The position numbers and the translations under genes are program-made. A stretch of DNA of 64,000 bases, taken from positions 768,459 through 832,458 of the forward strand of contig ONZQ02000011.1 in the NCBI GenBank assembly GCA_900312665.1. Reading direction: 5' to 3'. The notes beneath the pieces were generated by a model that had not been told where the DNA came from, searched no databases, and saw only the letters and a program-made list of their open reading frames with translations. This DNA comes from Cephalotrichum gorgonifer (Eukaryota; Ascomycota; Sordariomycetes; Microascales; Microascaceae). Positions 42,696-54,236 of the stretch are shown here, piece by piece; within the stretch, counting starts at the first letter, position 1; each line of letters starts with the position of its first letter.

Positions 42696-45600
42696 ATGAT
42701 GGTTCGTCCTGTCTCATGGCATTACGTCGTGCCCCCGTGCCCCGTTACCTAGTCCTACCGACCCGACCCCCAATGCTCTCATGGCCCCTACAAATACATC
42801 CCTGTCCCGATCTTCCGCCGGCCCTCCCGCCGGCATTATCCACGTGCCACAAATTACACCGCTCCCCCTCGCCCCCACGATCTGATTATTTCCACCGCTA
42901 ACCTAACTCTGTCTCTATGCGCAGACCTCGTCCCGACCCCAGCAGTACGGCGGCAGCTTTGCCAGCCGACGCGGCCACTCGAACCAGTTGTCGATATCGG
43001 ACCCGAGCCACCATGTCACCGAAACCATAGGCACCCTATACGACGATGACGACGACGAAGACCCGCCTCAAGGATCCTTCCGCGCCAGCACCTCTCGACC
43101 GTTGAGCTATATGGCGTCTTCCGACCCGGAAGAGATTACCCGGACCGCCGGCACCGCCATGGACGGGCGCCCACATCTCGACCGATCGACCTCGGATACC
43201 GGCCTGCTGTCCCCCGGCCCTGTCAGTCCTGGTATCAAGAAAGCACAGACTACACCCGCCAGGATGCCGAGCCGCCATGGCACCTCCTCGTTCGAGCCCG
43301 TATCTGCGACGTCGCCGACGCTCTCGCTGAAGGATGTCCAGGATGATCCCGCCACGTCCCAGTTTACCCTGGGCAATATCGAGCACCCAGGCGATATCGC
43401 CCAAGAGCTGAGCAATCTCCAGGCGCTGAGGAGGATGTCAATGGACGTCGGGAACAACAACGACCCCGACATGCTGCCCTTTTCCGGCCTCTCCCTGTCC
43501 TCTATGGCCCCGTCGGGGAACGACGACGAAGGCGACCCTAACCGCCTGTTATGGGTTCCGGCAAGGGTCCACCCGGAGCTGGCGCCGACAGAGTTCAAGA
43601 CTTTCCTGGAGAGTAGGGTCAAGTCCATCAGGAGGACGTCGGGCGAGGCGTTACTTTCGCCCGATGACGGCCTGGCACGAAACAACTCTGGTAGCCTTAG
43701 GAGAAAGAAGTCCATGCTCTCGCGGCAGGTAGAACCTACGGGCAATATAGGCAGAGGATTCACCGACGGCGCTGAAAAGTTGGGGCGGCAGCAGTCCCAG
43801 GGGAGCCGCCGCGATTCTGACCTGACCCTGGACGAGCTGGTCAAGGACCCCAACATGGTGGTGCGGAGGCTCACCCAGGAGTCCAAAATGCAGGAGGGGG
43901 AAAACAACAGCGATATCATCCTCCCGATGGCACCGGGCGGCGGCCTGCGACGCTCCACGAGGACAACCTACCGGAAGGGTGGGAGCTTCTCCAAACGGAT
44001 TGCATCGAGGCAAGCAGAGGTTGGGTCAAACGGCAACGCAGACACCGATGTATTAGACGCGCCGAAGGGGTATGGCCTAACCCGGACGCAATCAGACCCC
44101 ATCTCTGAAAACTTCTCCCGTCCGACTAGGCCTCTGAGGAAGCCCCAGAAGCTCTCGCGGGAATCTAACAATCTGCCCGAGGGCACCACTACTAGCTCCG
44201 CGACACAAGGGGCGGAGGAAACTAGAAAGACCGCGCAAAATCGGGCGTTCCAATTTGACGGGTCGGTGCCGGCTCCCCAGCTGGCAGAGCCGTTAACGAC
44301 ATCCTCGCAAGACGACAACAGCGCCCCTAGGCTATTCCCTCAAAGATCATCGTCACAGAAGGCCTCTACGCAGGTTATGTCCCCGGCCGACACGCAGCAA
44401 CCGCAGCAGCAGCAGCAGCATCAACCTTTCAACGACCAGCCGCCTCCAAAGTCTAGCAAACGACAGGCCGCGACTAGTCGAATCGGCCAATCGCCCCAGC
44501 CGCAAGACTCAGGAGCGTTAACCAAGAAGGGCGGCCACACCGCGACGGATCCACTACTCAAAAATTCAGGGCATGCCCCTTCTATCGACGGCAGGGCGAA
44601 CCGCACCGACGCGCTCACGTATATCCCTACCTACACCCCCGACGACAGGAAGGCCGAAAAGCGGGGCAAGAAAGATAAGGACGACGACGCGAGCAGCACG
44701 ACCTCATCCAAGTCCGGCTGGAAATGGTTCAAGGGGAGTGCGGATGACAAGAAGAAGAAAGAAGAGGAGAAGAAGTCTAAGGCGAAGACAAAGGTGTTCG
44801 TGGAAGCGGCGCGGGATAACGTACGCCTCGACGTGATACAGTCCTCGATCGAGAAGACGGCGCCCAAGGGCCGCGAGGGCCAGCTGCTGGACAGGGAAAG
44901 GGAGGGCACCGAGAACAAGCCCTACGAGGAGAAGAGGAAGGAGTCGTACCACCGGAAGACGGAGTCCGCGTCAAGGAAGGAGAAGGACGGCAGCATCTTC
45001 TCGTCTTTCTTCGGAGGTAGCAAGAGGAAGAGCGACAAGGATAGCGCGAGCAAGAAGGGCGCCCACACGCGGCGAGTGTCGGAGGCGGAGACGGTGGTAT
45101 ACCGCCCCCTCAAGCCCGACGTCGACTACTCGTGGACGCGGTTCCCGTTACTAGAGGAGAGGGCGATCTACCGGATGGCACACATTAAGCTTGCGAACCC
45201 ACGGCGGTCGCTGCACAGCCAGGTGCTACTGAGCAACTTCATGTACAACTACCTCGCCATCGTGCAGGCGATGCATCCGCAGATGCAGATCCCCACGTCG
45301 CCGCAGCAGAGGAGGATGGAGGAGGAGAGGAGGCGGAAGGAGCAGGAGCAGGAGGAGGAGTACCTGGCGGAGCAGCAGATGCAGCAGAGCGGCGGCGGCG
45401 GGGATGGCATCGACCGGTATACGTTTGACTACCACCGGGTAAGGGCGCCTCTGTTTTTTTCCCTCCTCGCTTCGTCTGTGGCCTCAGGCCTTATTTCTTT
45501 CGTTTTTTTTTCTTCGCTAACTCTTTTCATGGTAGGATGGTGACCAGGCGCAATATGGCGAGGCCCACGCGGCGGACGAGAGCGTCGATTACATGGACGA

Positions 45601-45778
45601 CACGCATATCTACGAGTACGACGAGCCGGGCGATCATCCCGGGGATAGGGACCATGGGCATGGCAACGGCAACAGGGACGCGTACGATGCATACGGGGAT
45701 GTTAAGGACTACTACGGCCAGCAACAACAACACAGCGGGAACGGAGGCCGGCGGGACGGGAGGAATGATATGTGGTAG
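42696..45778 (+). CDS. Zds1/Zds2-type protein (Zds C-terminal domain)
   Basis: This is a probable regulator of PP2A (Cdc55) and cell polarity, by analogy with yeast Zds1/2. Exons 42925..45438 and 45536..45778 are well supported and give 918 residues; the 97-nt intron has a GCTAACT branch site. The first residues after the 42925 acceptor read TSSRPQQYGGSFASRRGHSNQ. No in-frame ATG precedes that acceptor in the same exon, so a 5' exon is needed; a minimal one, ATG ATG at 42696-42701 followed by GTTCGT, keeps phase but is only a guess. The body is Ser/Pro/Gln-rich and disordered, with early ISDPSHHVTETIGTLYDDDD. The Zds_C domain lies near residue 733: DYSWTRFPLLEERAIYRMAH, IKLANPRRSLHSQVLLSNF, MYNYLA. 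A Glu/Gln-rich coil and an Asp/Gly/His-rich tail follow. Confidence 0.88.
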
Positions 45779-47059
45779 CCGGGCTGTCCACCATTTTGCG
45801 TGTATATTTTGGCGGTTCCTCCCCCGCCCCCATACCAGCAGCCCCCTTGAGTGGGCTTTTGTCTCCCGGCTTGCATCCTTGCGTTCTTCCAGTGATTTGT
45901 TTTCGTTGTATCGACCTTTGGAAGGGGAGTTGAGGGGCATAAGATTAGGGAAGGAGGGAGTGGTGGAGTCTCATGTGATAAAGGGAGAATGAAGGCAAGG
46001 AGAGGGACGAGATGATTGAAAGGTCCTTGTATATAAAGCCCAATGTTTTTTTTTGACATGCCAAACCATGTAGCAGTTGCATCAGGCGGCGTTTGTTAGG
46101 TGGGTGTGAGGGAAACATTGGGAGGCTAATCCTACATTTGGAGGAGCCGGGTTTTCTCTATTGTTTCTAGTAAGGAGTTTTTGTTATCTTTGAGATGAAA
46201 TTCCCGTGAAAGGAGTATCCATGGAACTAGGTTTATTGCATTCTTGCGCCTTGTGATGGTTTGGTGTGAAGCTCGTAGACAACGACAGACAGACTTGGGG
46301 GTCCTGGGCTGCCTGTGATATGTCTCTGGTGTTACAAGCACTATGCCAACCGCCAGATCCCGCACTGTACCTGGATAGATGATAGGTAGGTTGTAAGTAC
46401 TCCATACATTAAAGTGGGTCCAACAAACGCACACACGCCAGGGGTCGTCGTGGTTGAGCTGGCACTCCCATCCACCCGCCCGCTTCTGGTCATGGATCGC
46501 TGCTTCTTCTGGGGACGCGCTGCTTGGTCCACTCATTCTCCGGGGTCCCCACTTTATTAGGGAGCACATTTAGTGAGGCAAGCTGTCTGTCTCTGGCTGG
46601 CTCGCAGCCCAGTCGGACGTGCCTTCCCAATACCAAGGAATTTTTTTATCCTAAGGAGAGAAGCCCATTATTATTTCGACCAGGACGCCTTCCTTTAACA
46701 ATTCCGCAACCACCCACCCACAACCACCAACCACCAACCACTAGCCTCGCGCCGAATTGCCCTCCTTTTCCATCTCATCCTCCTCCGATATTCTAATTTC
46801 CATCTTCATCCCCACCCACCGTCGCATTCCGAGCCTCCTTTTGATACCCCCCTCCTTCCCCCCCCTCTCCTCCTGCATCTGTACCGAAGTGCACTCTCGC
46901 CTGATTTTCGAGCGATCTCGAGAGCTTGCCCAAGTCTACGACGTCGAGCTTGGGCCTAGTGCTTCCCGGTTTCGATACCTCTACTACGTGTCGTCAATCT
47001 TCGACATCTCCCCACCACCCACCACCTAGGTCTTCCCAAGACCTCACATCTACCGTAGA
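45779..47059. other. Spacer with C-rich leader for the DUF2433 gene
   Basis: This 1.3-kb region between same-strand genes has no supportable ORF; a 145-codon minus-strand frame at 46132-46569 lacks any family feature. Repeated ACCACCCACC/ACCAACC units (46700-46745) and long CT-rich runs (46755-46880) look like a fungal promoter and 5' leader. Confidence 0.5.
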
Positions 47060-49546
47060 ATGGCAGCTGTAAGTCGTCGTCCGTTCCATCACTGTTTGTC
47101 TGCGCGCGCTGCTGTGCCCATCGCGCCTCGAAGCTCCTCTCAAGCTCCCCACTACTCTGCTTTCCCTCCATGAAAGCTGTCTCCGCTATCTCAATTCTTT
47201 CCCCCCTCCTTTTTCTATCGCGCTACTAGGCCTCTTTCTTCCTGGCGCGTACTGTGCTAGCTTGACTTCCCCATCCAAGCCCCATTGGTTGATGATGTCC
47301 TCGGGTCCCGACTTTGCTAACGCCATCTTCTCTCGCCTAGCCCCGACACTACAACAACCCCACGGGCTACCTGCCCAACGGAGCCACGAACCTCCCTCCC
47401 GGCGCTGCGCCTCTTCTTCCCAACCAGGGACGGATTATCCAGACTGGTCCCATGCGAGTCCTCTGCATAGCTGATGTTCGAGGTACGCCGTCGCCTGTCG
47501 ACCCTGGTTACCTACACCCTCTCTAGGTCGTTTTGCGGCTGAGCTGACCGTTGAAATGCGCAGGCAACCTTCGATCTCTCAACGAACTTGCAAAGCAGGC
47601 CCGTGCCGACCATATTATCCACACAGGTGACTTTGGTTTCTACGATGATAGCTCGCTAGAGAGAATCGCGGAGAAGTATGTCTCTTGTCTCCCCACGCTT
47701 TATCAGCAGACGCCTTCCACCTCTGTTTGTATGCGCAACCATACATGCAGATGCAGAATACTAACCGCTGATGCCCTTTAGGACCCTCAAACACGTCGCC
47801 CAGTACTCTCCGCTGATCCCTGAGCACGTCAAGAAGGCTATCGCGGCCGGCCCTAGCCCCGTGAAGAATCGATTCAGCCCCAGTGAACTCCCGCTTTCCG
47901 AGCTACCCCTCCTGCTCAGCGGTGAATTGAAGCTCGATGTGCCTGTGTACACCGTCTGGGGAGCCTGCGAAGATGTTAGGGTGCTCGAGCGGTTCCGCTC
48001 GGCGGAGTATAAGGTACACAACCTCCACATCATTGACGAAGCTCGATCCATGCTCCTCGAGATCGGCGGCGTCAAGTTGAGGCTGCTTGGGCTGGGTGGT
48101 GCCGTGGTCATGCATAAGCTTTTCGACAACGGCGAGGGAAGGACCACCATTGCCGGAGGTCAGGGCACCATGTGGACTACGCTGCTCCAGATGGGCGAGC
48201 TTATTGATACCGCCAATCGCGTTTATGACCCTACCGAGACGCGCGTCTTCATCACCCACGCCTCGCCTGCCAGAGAGGGCATTCTGAACCAGCTTTCGGT
48301 CACCCTCAAGGCCGACTTCTCCATCTCCGCAGGTCTCCACTTCCGATATGGCAGCTCGTATAACGAGTTCAGTGTCAACCCCACTCTTGACCATTACCGA
48401 GGAAAGCTTGCGGCGTCCAAGGCGTCGTTCAACGACGTATGGGAGACTGTCAAGGGCGAGGTTGAGCCGGCGATCAACCAGAGCGAGGGCCAACAGAACC
48501 TGCTGAAGAACGCGCTGCAGATTGTGGAGAAGATGCCTACCACTGCTGCCGGGGGAAACCCGTTCGGTGGTCCTACGGCTGGTCAGGCCGCGCTCGGCCA
48601 AGTTGACGAGAGCGCCTTCAAGAACATGTGGAACTTCAATCTCGCGGATGCTGCGTTCGGCTGGCTCGTCCTAGAAATCCAGGATGGCAGGATCGGCACC
48701 GAGATGCGTGCTCAGGGCTTCAACTTCTCCCACCGCGGCTCGAAGCAGCCGCCCGCTCCAGTCCCTGTGCAGCCCGCGCCGGTCCCTTCCGCAGGCCCTT
48801 CTCCTAACCCTCAGCCGACTCAGCCCGCTCAGCCCGCTGCTAGCCGGCAAGCACCGCCTGCTCCGTCCGCGAAGCCCACTGGCACCACCCCCGTGCCTCC
48901 TACCTCGCAGGCCAAGAAGCCTGCCACGCCCCAGCCGGCACCTCAGGCAACCGGTGCCAAGGAGACCGAGGCCGCTCCCCCGGCAGCCAATGGATCTGGC
49001 GGCAACGTGCCGGAGCCGTCTGCTTCCCCGGCCCCTAGGACTACCCCCCAGGACATCATTGGCCTCTTCATCATGAACCTTACTTCTGACGAGCAGACGA
49101 GAGATCTCTTCGCTGAGGAGGACAAGTCAAAGATTCTGAAGATCGATAAGTGGGGCGGCCAGAACAAGGTCGTTCATTTCAAGACCACCGAAGAGCGGGA
49201 CGCTGCCATGGCCAGGCTTCCGGACGAGTTCAAGACTAGGACTCGGGAGGATCGTTCGAGACCCCTGGTCACCATTTTCCAGCCTCGCGAGTCCAAGTCG
49301 TTCGGACGCGGCGGCGGCGGCGCTGGAAACTGGGGTAGCAGTGGACGCGGCGGTTCCTCGAATACTGGCAGCGGTTACCGAAGCGCCGGTGGCGGCGGAG
49401 CTAGTGACTCCGAAGGCGCTCGCCGTGGTGGAAGGGGCGGCCGCGGCGGTCGCGGTGAGCGCGGTCGGGGCCGAGGAAGGGGCCTGAAGGATAGCGGGGC
49501 GGCCTCGCCTGCACCCTCTTCTTCGACTCCTGCTCCGGATTCTTAG
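47060..49546 (+). CDS. DUF2433 protein: metallophosphoesterase-like core with RGG tail
   Basis: Exons 47060..47068, 47341..47482, 47564..47675 and 47782..49546 give 675 aa; all joins keep phase. The first exon encodes only Met-Ala-Ala before a 272-nt intron. The N-terminal half follows a calcineurin-like phosphoesterase plan: MRVLCIADVRGNLRSL, ADHIIHTGDFGFYDD, VYTVWGACEDVRVLERF, GLGGAVVMHKLFD, RVFITHASPAREG. The usual metal ligands are altered: Asp-x-Arg (D49, R51) replaces Asp-x-His, and Gly-Ala-Cys-Glu-Asp replaces Gly-Asn-His-Glu/Asp. The DUF2433 region continues to about residue 330 (AGLHFRYGSSYNEFSVNPTL). A Pro/Ala-rich linker, a small RRM-like segment (IIGLFIMNLTSDEQTRDLF; KVVHFKTTEERDAAMARL) and a C-terminal Arg/Gly-rich tail follow, suggesting RNA binding. 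I recognise the domain family but no firm function. Confidence 0.88.
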
Positions 49547-50546
49547 TAAGAGGTATTCGGCAAGCGTTCACCGCTGTTGCTTCGTGGCGGGTGTAAACTA
49601 ATATTTCAGGTGTTGGTATGGGACGCAAGCAAGTCTGTGGAGTACGGCTCGGTCTGTGTTTTGCGAATGAGCTGTGGACTTTGATACGTTCAAACGGAAT
49701 GTGGAAGAACAGAAGGGGGCTCTCGACGTGTTTTCACCTTAGAGAAGTGGATTATCTGGGGAGTGAATGCGAAGATACCATGTTTTCTCTTTGCGTTGCA
49801 GGGTTGCCCCCGGCGTTCGTTGTCACTTGCTTGCGATGAGATGTGATTTGTCCCTATGCACTCGGGAGAGGGAAAGTTGCGGAAATTGGGGGAGATACTA
49901 GGGTTGTTCCCGGCGATATGGTGCTTTGATTGCTTGTCCCTGTACTCTTAACATCTCACACCTTTTTAAGGGGGGGTCTCGGAAGAGTCGACTTCGACGT
50001 CACTTCTCCGCCTTCTCTATTACTTCTTAGCTTTGGGAGCTTAGCGTTTTCTATCTTAGTGGGGACTTTTATTTTCTTCATTCTCTTTGGAAGATACTAT
50101 CGTGCCATGGCCTTTTCTCTTATTGTCTTGGGTGTGTAAAATGGGTGCTGAAACGGGAACGAGGGTGCCTGGGCTGGGTTGGAGTACATAGGTTAAGGTT
50201 CCTTATGCATATTGCGTTTGTCTGCTTACTCTTACTCGCGAGGATCCGGTTATCAGGCTCCTTACTTCGCTCTCCGTACCCTGTGAGAGTGAGCTGGTTT
50301 CTGTTGGAAGGTTGCGCTGCCAATGTCCCGTTCGTTACGGGCAGGGCCTCCTGGGGAGACTATACGTACACGTTGATGGCTACAGCGGGGAGACGTCGTG
50401 ACGGCTTAACAGGTAGAGTTGACCCTCACGAGTTGTCCATTAATGTCTATCCCTTCTATCGGAACCTTCCCCCCCGGACCCTTACTCTTACAAAAAAAAC
50501 ATAATATAGATACAGTGGCGTAGGTCAGTCGTCCCCTTCCCCCTCC
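49547..50546. other. Convergent intergenic region (DUF2433 gene / COQ5)
   Basis: This 1-kb region lies between two gene 3' ends. It contains no supportable ORF, only short frames under 120 codons. It is T-rich on the + strand between 49960 and 50110. Presumably 3' untranslated regions and spacer. Confidence 0.5.
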
Positions 50547-51598
50547 TCACAAAGGCTTAATCCCCTTATGCACAGCCGCGACACCTCCCGTCAAGTTCTC
50601 GTACCCATCTCCCGAGACCACGAAGCCGGCGTCGACGATCATGTCCCTGAACTTCTCCTGGGACGGGAACCTCTCAATGCTCTCGACGAGGTACTGGTAC
50701 GAGTCCCTATCCCCCGCGACGACCTGTCCGATCAGCGGTATGGCGGAGAAGGACCACCTCTTGTAGAGGGCGTCGAGGACGGGGTTGTCGACGGCGCTGA
50801 ACTCGAGGCAGGCGAAGACGCCGCCGGGCTTGAGGACGCGGCGGGCCTCGCGCAGGGCGGCGGGGATGTCTGTGAAGTTGCGGATGCCGAAGGCGACGGT
50901 GTAGAGGTCCAGGGAGTTGTCGGCGATCTGCGGGGGGAGGGAGGTGGCGTCGGCCTCGAGGAAGGAGAGGGCGGCCTGGTGGGAGATGGGGAGGGACTCG
51001 GAGCGGGAGCGGCCGACGGAGAGCATGGAGGGGTTGATGTCGGAGATGGTGAGGTGGACGGAGGGGTGGGCGTGGGTGTCGATGGCGGTGCGGAGGAGGC
51101 GGAAGGCGATGTCGCCGGTGCCGCCGGCCACGTCGAGGATGCGGAGGTCGGAGGCGGGGTTGGTGGGGACGAGGCCTGGTGCGAGGGAGGAGACGAATTG
51201 GTCTCTGTAAAGTGGCAGGTGTTTATGTGTTAGTTTCTGGTTTCTCGCGCACAATGAAATGAAGGGAGTGGAAGGGAGTGGGCAGTTTGCGAGTTTCAGG
51301 AGCTAGAGGAGGAAGGAGAGGGGATGAAAACGCACTTCCATATACGGTGGTAGCCGAAGGACATGAGGTCGTTCATCTTGTCGTAGGAATCCGCGACGCT
51401 GTGGAAGACGTTTGCCACGCGCTTCGTCTTCTCCGACTCCGACACCGTCTCGAAGCCGAAGTGCGTCTGGCGTTCCTGGGGCGAGGACGAGGAGTTAAGC
51501 AGAGGCGCGGATACGCAAAGCGAGCGGGTCTGTGTGGGGGTATTTCGTAGGGGCGCCGTCACGCGCCGTAGGGCGCGCAGTGAGGGTCGGGATGCCAT
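50547..51598 (-). CDS. COQ5: COQ5, ubiquinone biosynthesis C-methyltransferase
   Basis: This enzyme methylates the benzoquinol ring (2-methoxy-6-polyprenyl-1,4-benzoquinol) with S-adenosylmethionine on the matrix side of the mitochondrial inner membrane, in the CoQ synthome. Exons complement(50547..51204, 51336..51598) give 306 aa. The join across the 131-nt intron reads GYHRIWKDQFVSSLAPG. The N-terminus (MASRPSLRALRRVTAPLRNT) is an Arg/Ser-rich mitochondrial presequence. UbiE/COQ5 signatures are present: VFHSVADSYDKMNDLMSFG, SAM motif I LDVAGGTGDIAFRLL, the acidic SDINPSMLSVG, and TVAFGIRNFTDIPAALREA, then RVLKPGGVFACLEFSAV and GDRDSYQYLVESIERFPSQE. It ends GYENLTGGVAAVHKGIKPL, as typical for the family. 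Length and motifs are complete. Confidence 0.96.
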
Positions 51599-51873
51599 GG
51601 TTTATGGGGTACTGGGGAATCTTTGAGGGGGGAGCTGGGGTGTTAAACCGCGATGTTAGCTACAACATCGAAACTTAAGACTTGGGGAAGGTTTTCTTGG
51701 ACGGCGTGGCTGAGCTTTGCGCCACAGCGTGTGTGTGGCTCGAGTGCTCCACCCCATTGCTCGTTGGGATGTCGCGACTCCAATTGTACTAGTGCAATAT
51801 GCTCGGCTTACCCTTCCAAAACCATGGCCAAAACAAGACCCAACCCCCTCGGCTTAAAAATAAAAGAGATGGG

Positions 51874-52140
51874 TTAAGCGTCGGCGGGACGCTTTCTACC
51901 GCCGCCGCCGTCTCCGTCGCGCTCATCGTCGGCCGGGGGCGGGTCGCTGGACCCGCTTCCGCTGCTGCCACGCACCACCTGCCTGCGGCGGACGAGGAGG
52001 ACCATGACGAAGTTGATGACGGACTTCCGGGCGAGGTAGAGGAGGGCGGCGATTAGGGCGAGGAGGACGACGATGGTCACGGCTATTCCGATGCGGGCGG
52101 CCATTTCGATTAAGGCTCTGGAGTAGTCTGAGGGGGGCAT
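51874..52140 (-). CDS. Small single-span membrane protein, unrecognised
   Basis: This is an 88-aa open frame starting with ATG (MPPSDYSRALIEMAARI) and containing one strong hydrophobic helix, IGIAVTIVVLLALIAALLYL, at about residues 17-36. A second hydrophobic stretch, VINFVMVLL, follows and then an Arg cluster (VRRRQVV). The C-terminal third is Gly/Ser/Asp-rich and disordered. The helix with flanking charges argues that this is a real coding sequence rather than chance, but I know no family for it. It lies between COQ5 (same strand, about 275 bp apart) and the divergent BCKDHA gene. Could be an organelle or ER membrane microprotein. Confidence 0.5.
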   Translation of the reverse strand: MPPSDYSRALIEMAARIGIAVTIVVLLALIAALLYLARKSVINFVMVLLVRRRQVVRGSSGSGSSDPPPADDERDGDGGGGRKRPADA

Positions 52141-52809
52141 GAGATTTGGATTTGGTTGTGCTGGACGGGCAGTGGGTGGATTTTGGGAATGGTTTTTGTC
52201 TTTGGGGCAAGGTAGGTAGGCGAGTTTGTTGTTTCTATATCTACTCTACATGTATTTCTACGTCTATTGACTTTGATTTCGGACGATTGTTCATTGATTG
52301 TCGAGATATGAGTTCTGCTGTGTCCATCGCGCCTTCCGCCAGAGTGGTGGTGGGGTGGAGGGGCAATTGGATTCGTCGTCGCTGCTGCCAAAGTCCACCA
52401 CCGACCACTCCCGCAAGCCATTGAACTATAAACCCCTTTCCCAGTGACTTCAAAATCAATTTATAGAGGTCCAGGGATTCATAATAATCAAATACCGGAG
52501 AAAACCTACTGTCCAACGTCGCATTTCGTTGTCCATTAGCTCCGTCGTCGTCTGTCTCGGCATAACATCAGCTCGGCGCCCGGCTTCCTAGGGTCCTCGC
52601 TTTGCTTCGGCTCTTGGTGACATCGGTCATCTAGCTCCGTCAACCCGCCCGCACTTAACGACGAAACAACGGGCTTCACCATTCTCCATTCCTCTCAGTA
52701 GGCTGAAATATTACGTCCTGAGTGTATTCTTGGACTGTGTTTCTTGTACGTCTTCAGTGACCTCTCACGTCCCACAGTTCGACCGTATCTAGACTTTCAC
52801 TCCACAGAT
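52141..52809. promoter_or_regulatory. Divergent promoter before BCKDHA
   Basis: This 0.67-kb spacer lies between the small minus-strand ORF and the E1-alpha gene. No other coding potential is visible. The frame of the E1-alpha gene stays open upstream to 52744 but without an ATG there. Confidence 0.45.
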
Positions 52810-54236
52810 ATGAACACTCGAATTCTCCGGCGCTCAGCGCTCTCTAAGATGAGGCGGCCGCTGACCATACCCACCCCCTCCGCCACCATCCTCACGACCA
52901 GGGCAGCGAGCAGCCTCTCCCAGCGCCCAGATTCCGACCATGTGTCCTTCCCTGGCGCCGTGAAGAGCGCCTTCGCGACAACCCTCAAGTTCGACACACC
53001 CTCCACCCACGAGCCCATGCCCACCTACCGAGTAGTCGACCAGCACGGCGTGGTCGTTGACGAGTCCTTCAAGCTAGACATAACTGACGAGGAGGTAATC
53101 AAGCTGTACGAGGACATGCTGTTCATCTCGCTCATGGACCTGGTGATGTTCGATGCTCAGCGCCAGGGCCGCGTTAGCTTCTACATGGTGTCGGCTGGCG
53201 AGGAGGCCGTCTGCGTGGGGTCTGCGTCTGCGTTGACAAAGGACGATGTCATCTACTGCCAGTACCGGGAGCAAGGCGTGTTTAAACAGCGGGGGTATAC
53301 GGCGAAGGACTTCATGGATCAGCTGTTCGCGAACAAGAATGACACCGGCAGGGGGCGGAATATGCCGGTCCACTACGGCAGCCGAGAGCTGAATATTGTG
53401 AGTCTGTCCGGTGTCTACGCGTAAACGCCCAGAATCTGTGTGCTAACTACCGTACTACTTCGCAGCACACAATCTCGTCGCCTCTGGCAACACAGCTCCC
53501 ACAAGCCTCCGGGGCAGCGTATGCGCTCAAGATGCAGAGGCAGAACGACCCATCAATACCGCCCCGCGTGGTGGTAGCATACTTTGGCGAAGGCGCAGCG
53601 AGCGAGGGTGACTTCCACGCGGCTCTAAACATGGCAGCGACGAGATCCTGCCCCGCCATCTTCATCTGCAGGAACAACGGTTACGCCATCTCCACGCCCA
53701 CTCTGGAACAGTACCGCGGTGACGGGATCGCCAGCCGCGGCGTCGGGTACGGCATCGATACTATCCGCGTGGACGGTAACGATATCTGGGCCGTGCGTGA
53801 GGCTACTAAGCGCGCGCGCGAGATGGCTCTGGAGGACGGCGGGAAACCCGTGCTCATCGAGGCGCTGACTTACCGTGTGAGCCACCACAGCACGTCGGAC
53901 GACTCGTTCGCGTACAGGGCGAGGGTGGAGGTGGAGGACTGGAAGCGGCGGGACAACCCCATCATCCGGCTGCGGAAGTGGATGGATAATCAGGGGATCT
54001 GGGACGAGGAGAAGGAGAAGGAGGCGAGGGCGAGGCTCAGGATGGACGTCCTGAAGGCCTTCAAGGAGGCCGAGGGGGAAAAGAAGCCGCCGGTCAGGCG
54101 CATGTTTGAGGACGTCTATGAGGAGATGACGCCGGATCTGAAGAGGCAGATGAAGGAGCTGAGGGAGACCTTGGATAGATACCCTGACGAGTATGACTTG
54201 AGCGAGTTTGAAGGGGGGAAGGAGACTTTGAAGTAG
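52810..54236 (+). CDS. Branched-chain 2-oxoacid dehydrogenase E1 alpha subunit
   Basis: This is the E1 alpha subunit of the mitochondrial complex that oxidatively decarboxylates the keto acids of Val, Leu and Ile, using thiamine diphosphate. Exons 52810..53397 and 53466..54236 give 452 aa; the 68-nt intron joins SRELNI to HTISSPLATQLPQASG. An Arg-rich presequence (MNTRILRRSALSKMRRP) targets mitochondria. Visible features are PTYRVVDQHGVVVDESF, SFYMVSAGEEAVCVGSA, YREQGVF and the TPP motif running from YFGEGAASEGDFHAALN to RNNGYAIST (GEG instead of GDG, as in human BCKDHA). The phosphorylation loop is YRVSHHSTSDDSFAYR, matching the site used by the regulatory kinase in animals. The close match to that loop separates it from pyruvate dehydrogenase E1 alpha. 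Confidence 0.95.

Noticed and set aside
46132..46569. 145-codon minus-strand ORF between the Zds1-type and DUF2433 genes
   Set aside because: There is no family feature or coding-like codon bias, and it lies in likely 3'/5' untranslated sequence of flanking plus-strand genes.
50568..51233. 221-codon plus-strand ORF opposite COQ5
   Set aside because: It is a Gly/Val/Asp/Glu-only composition typical of antisense to C-ending codons; COQ5 is unambiguous.
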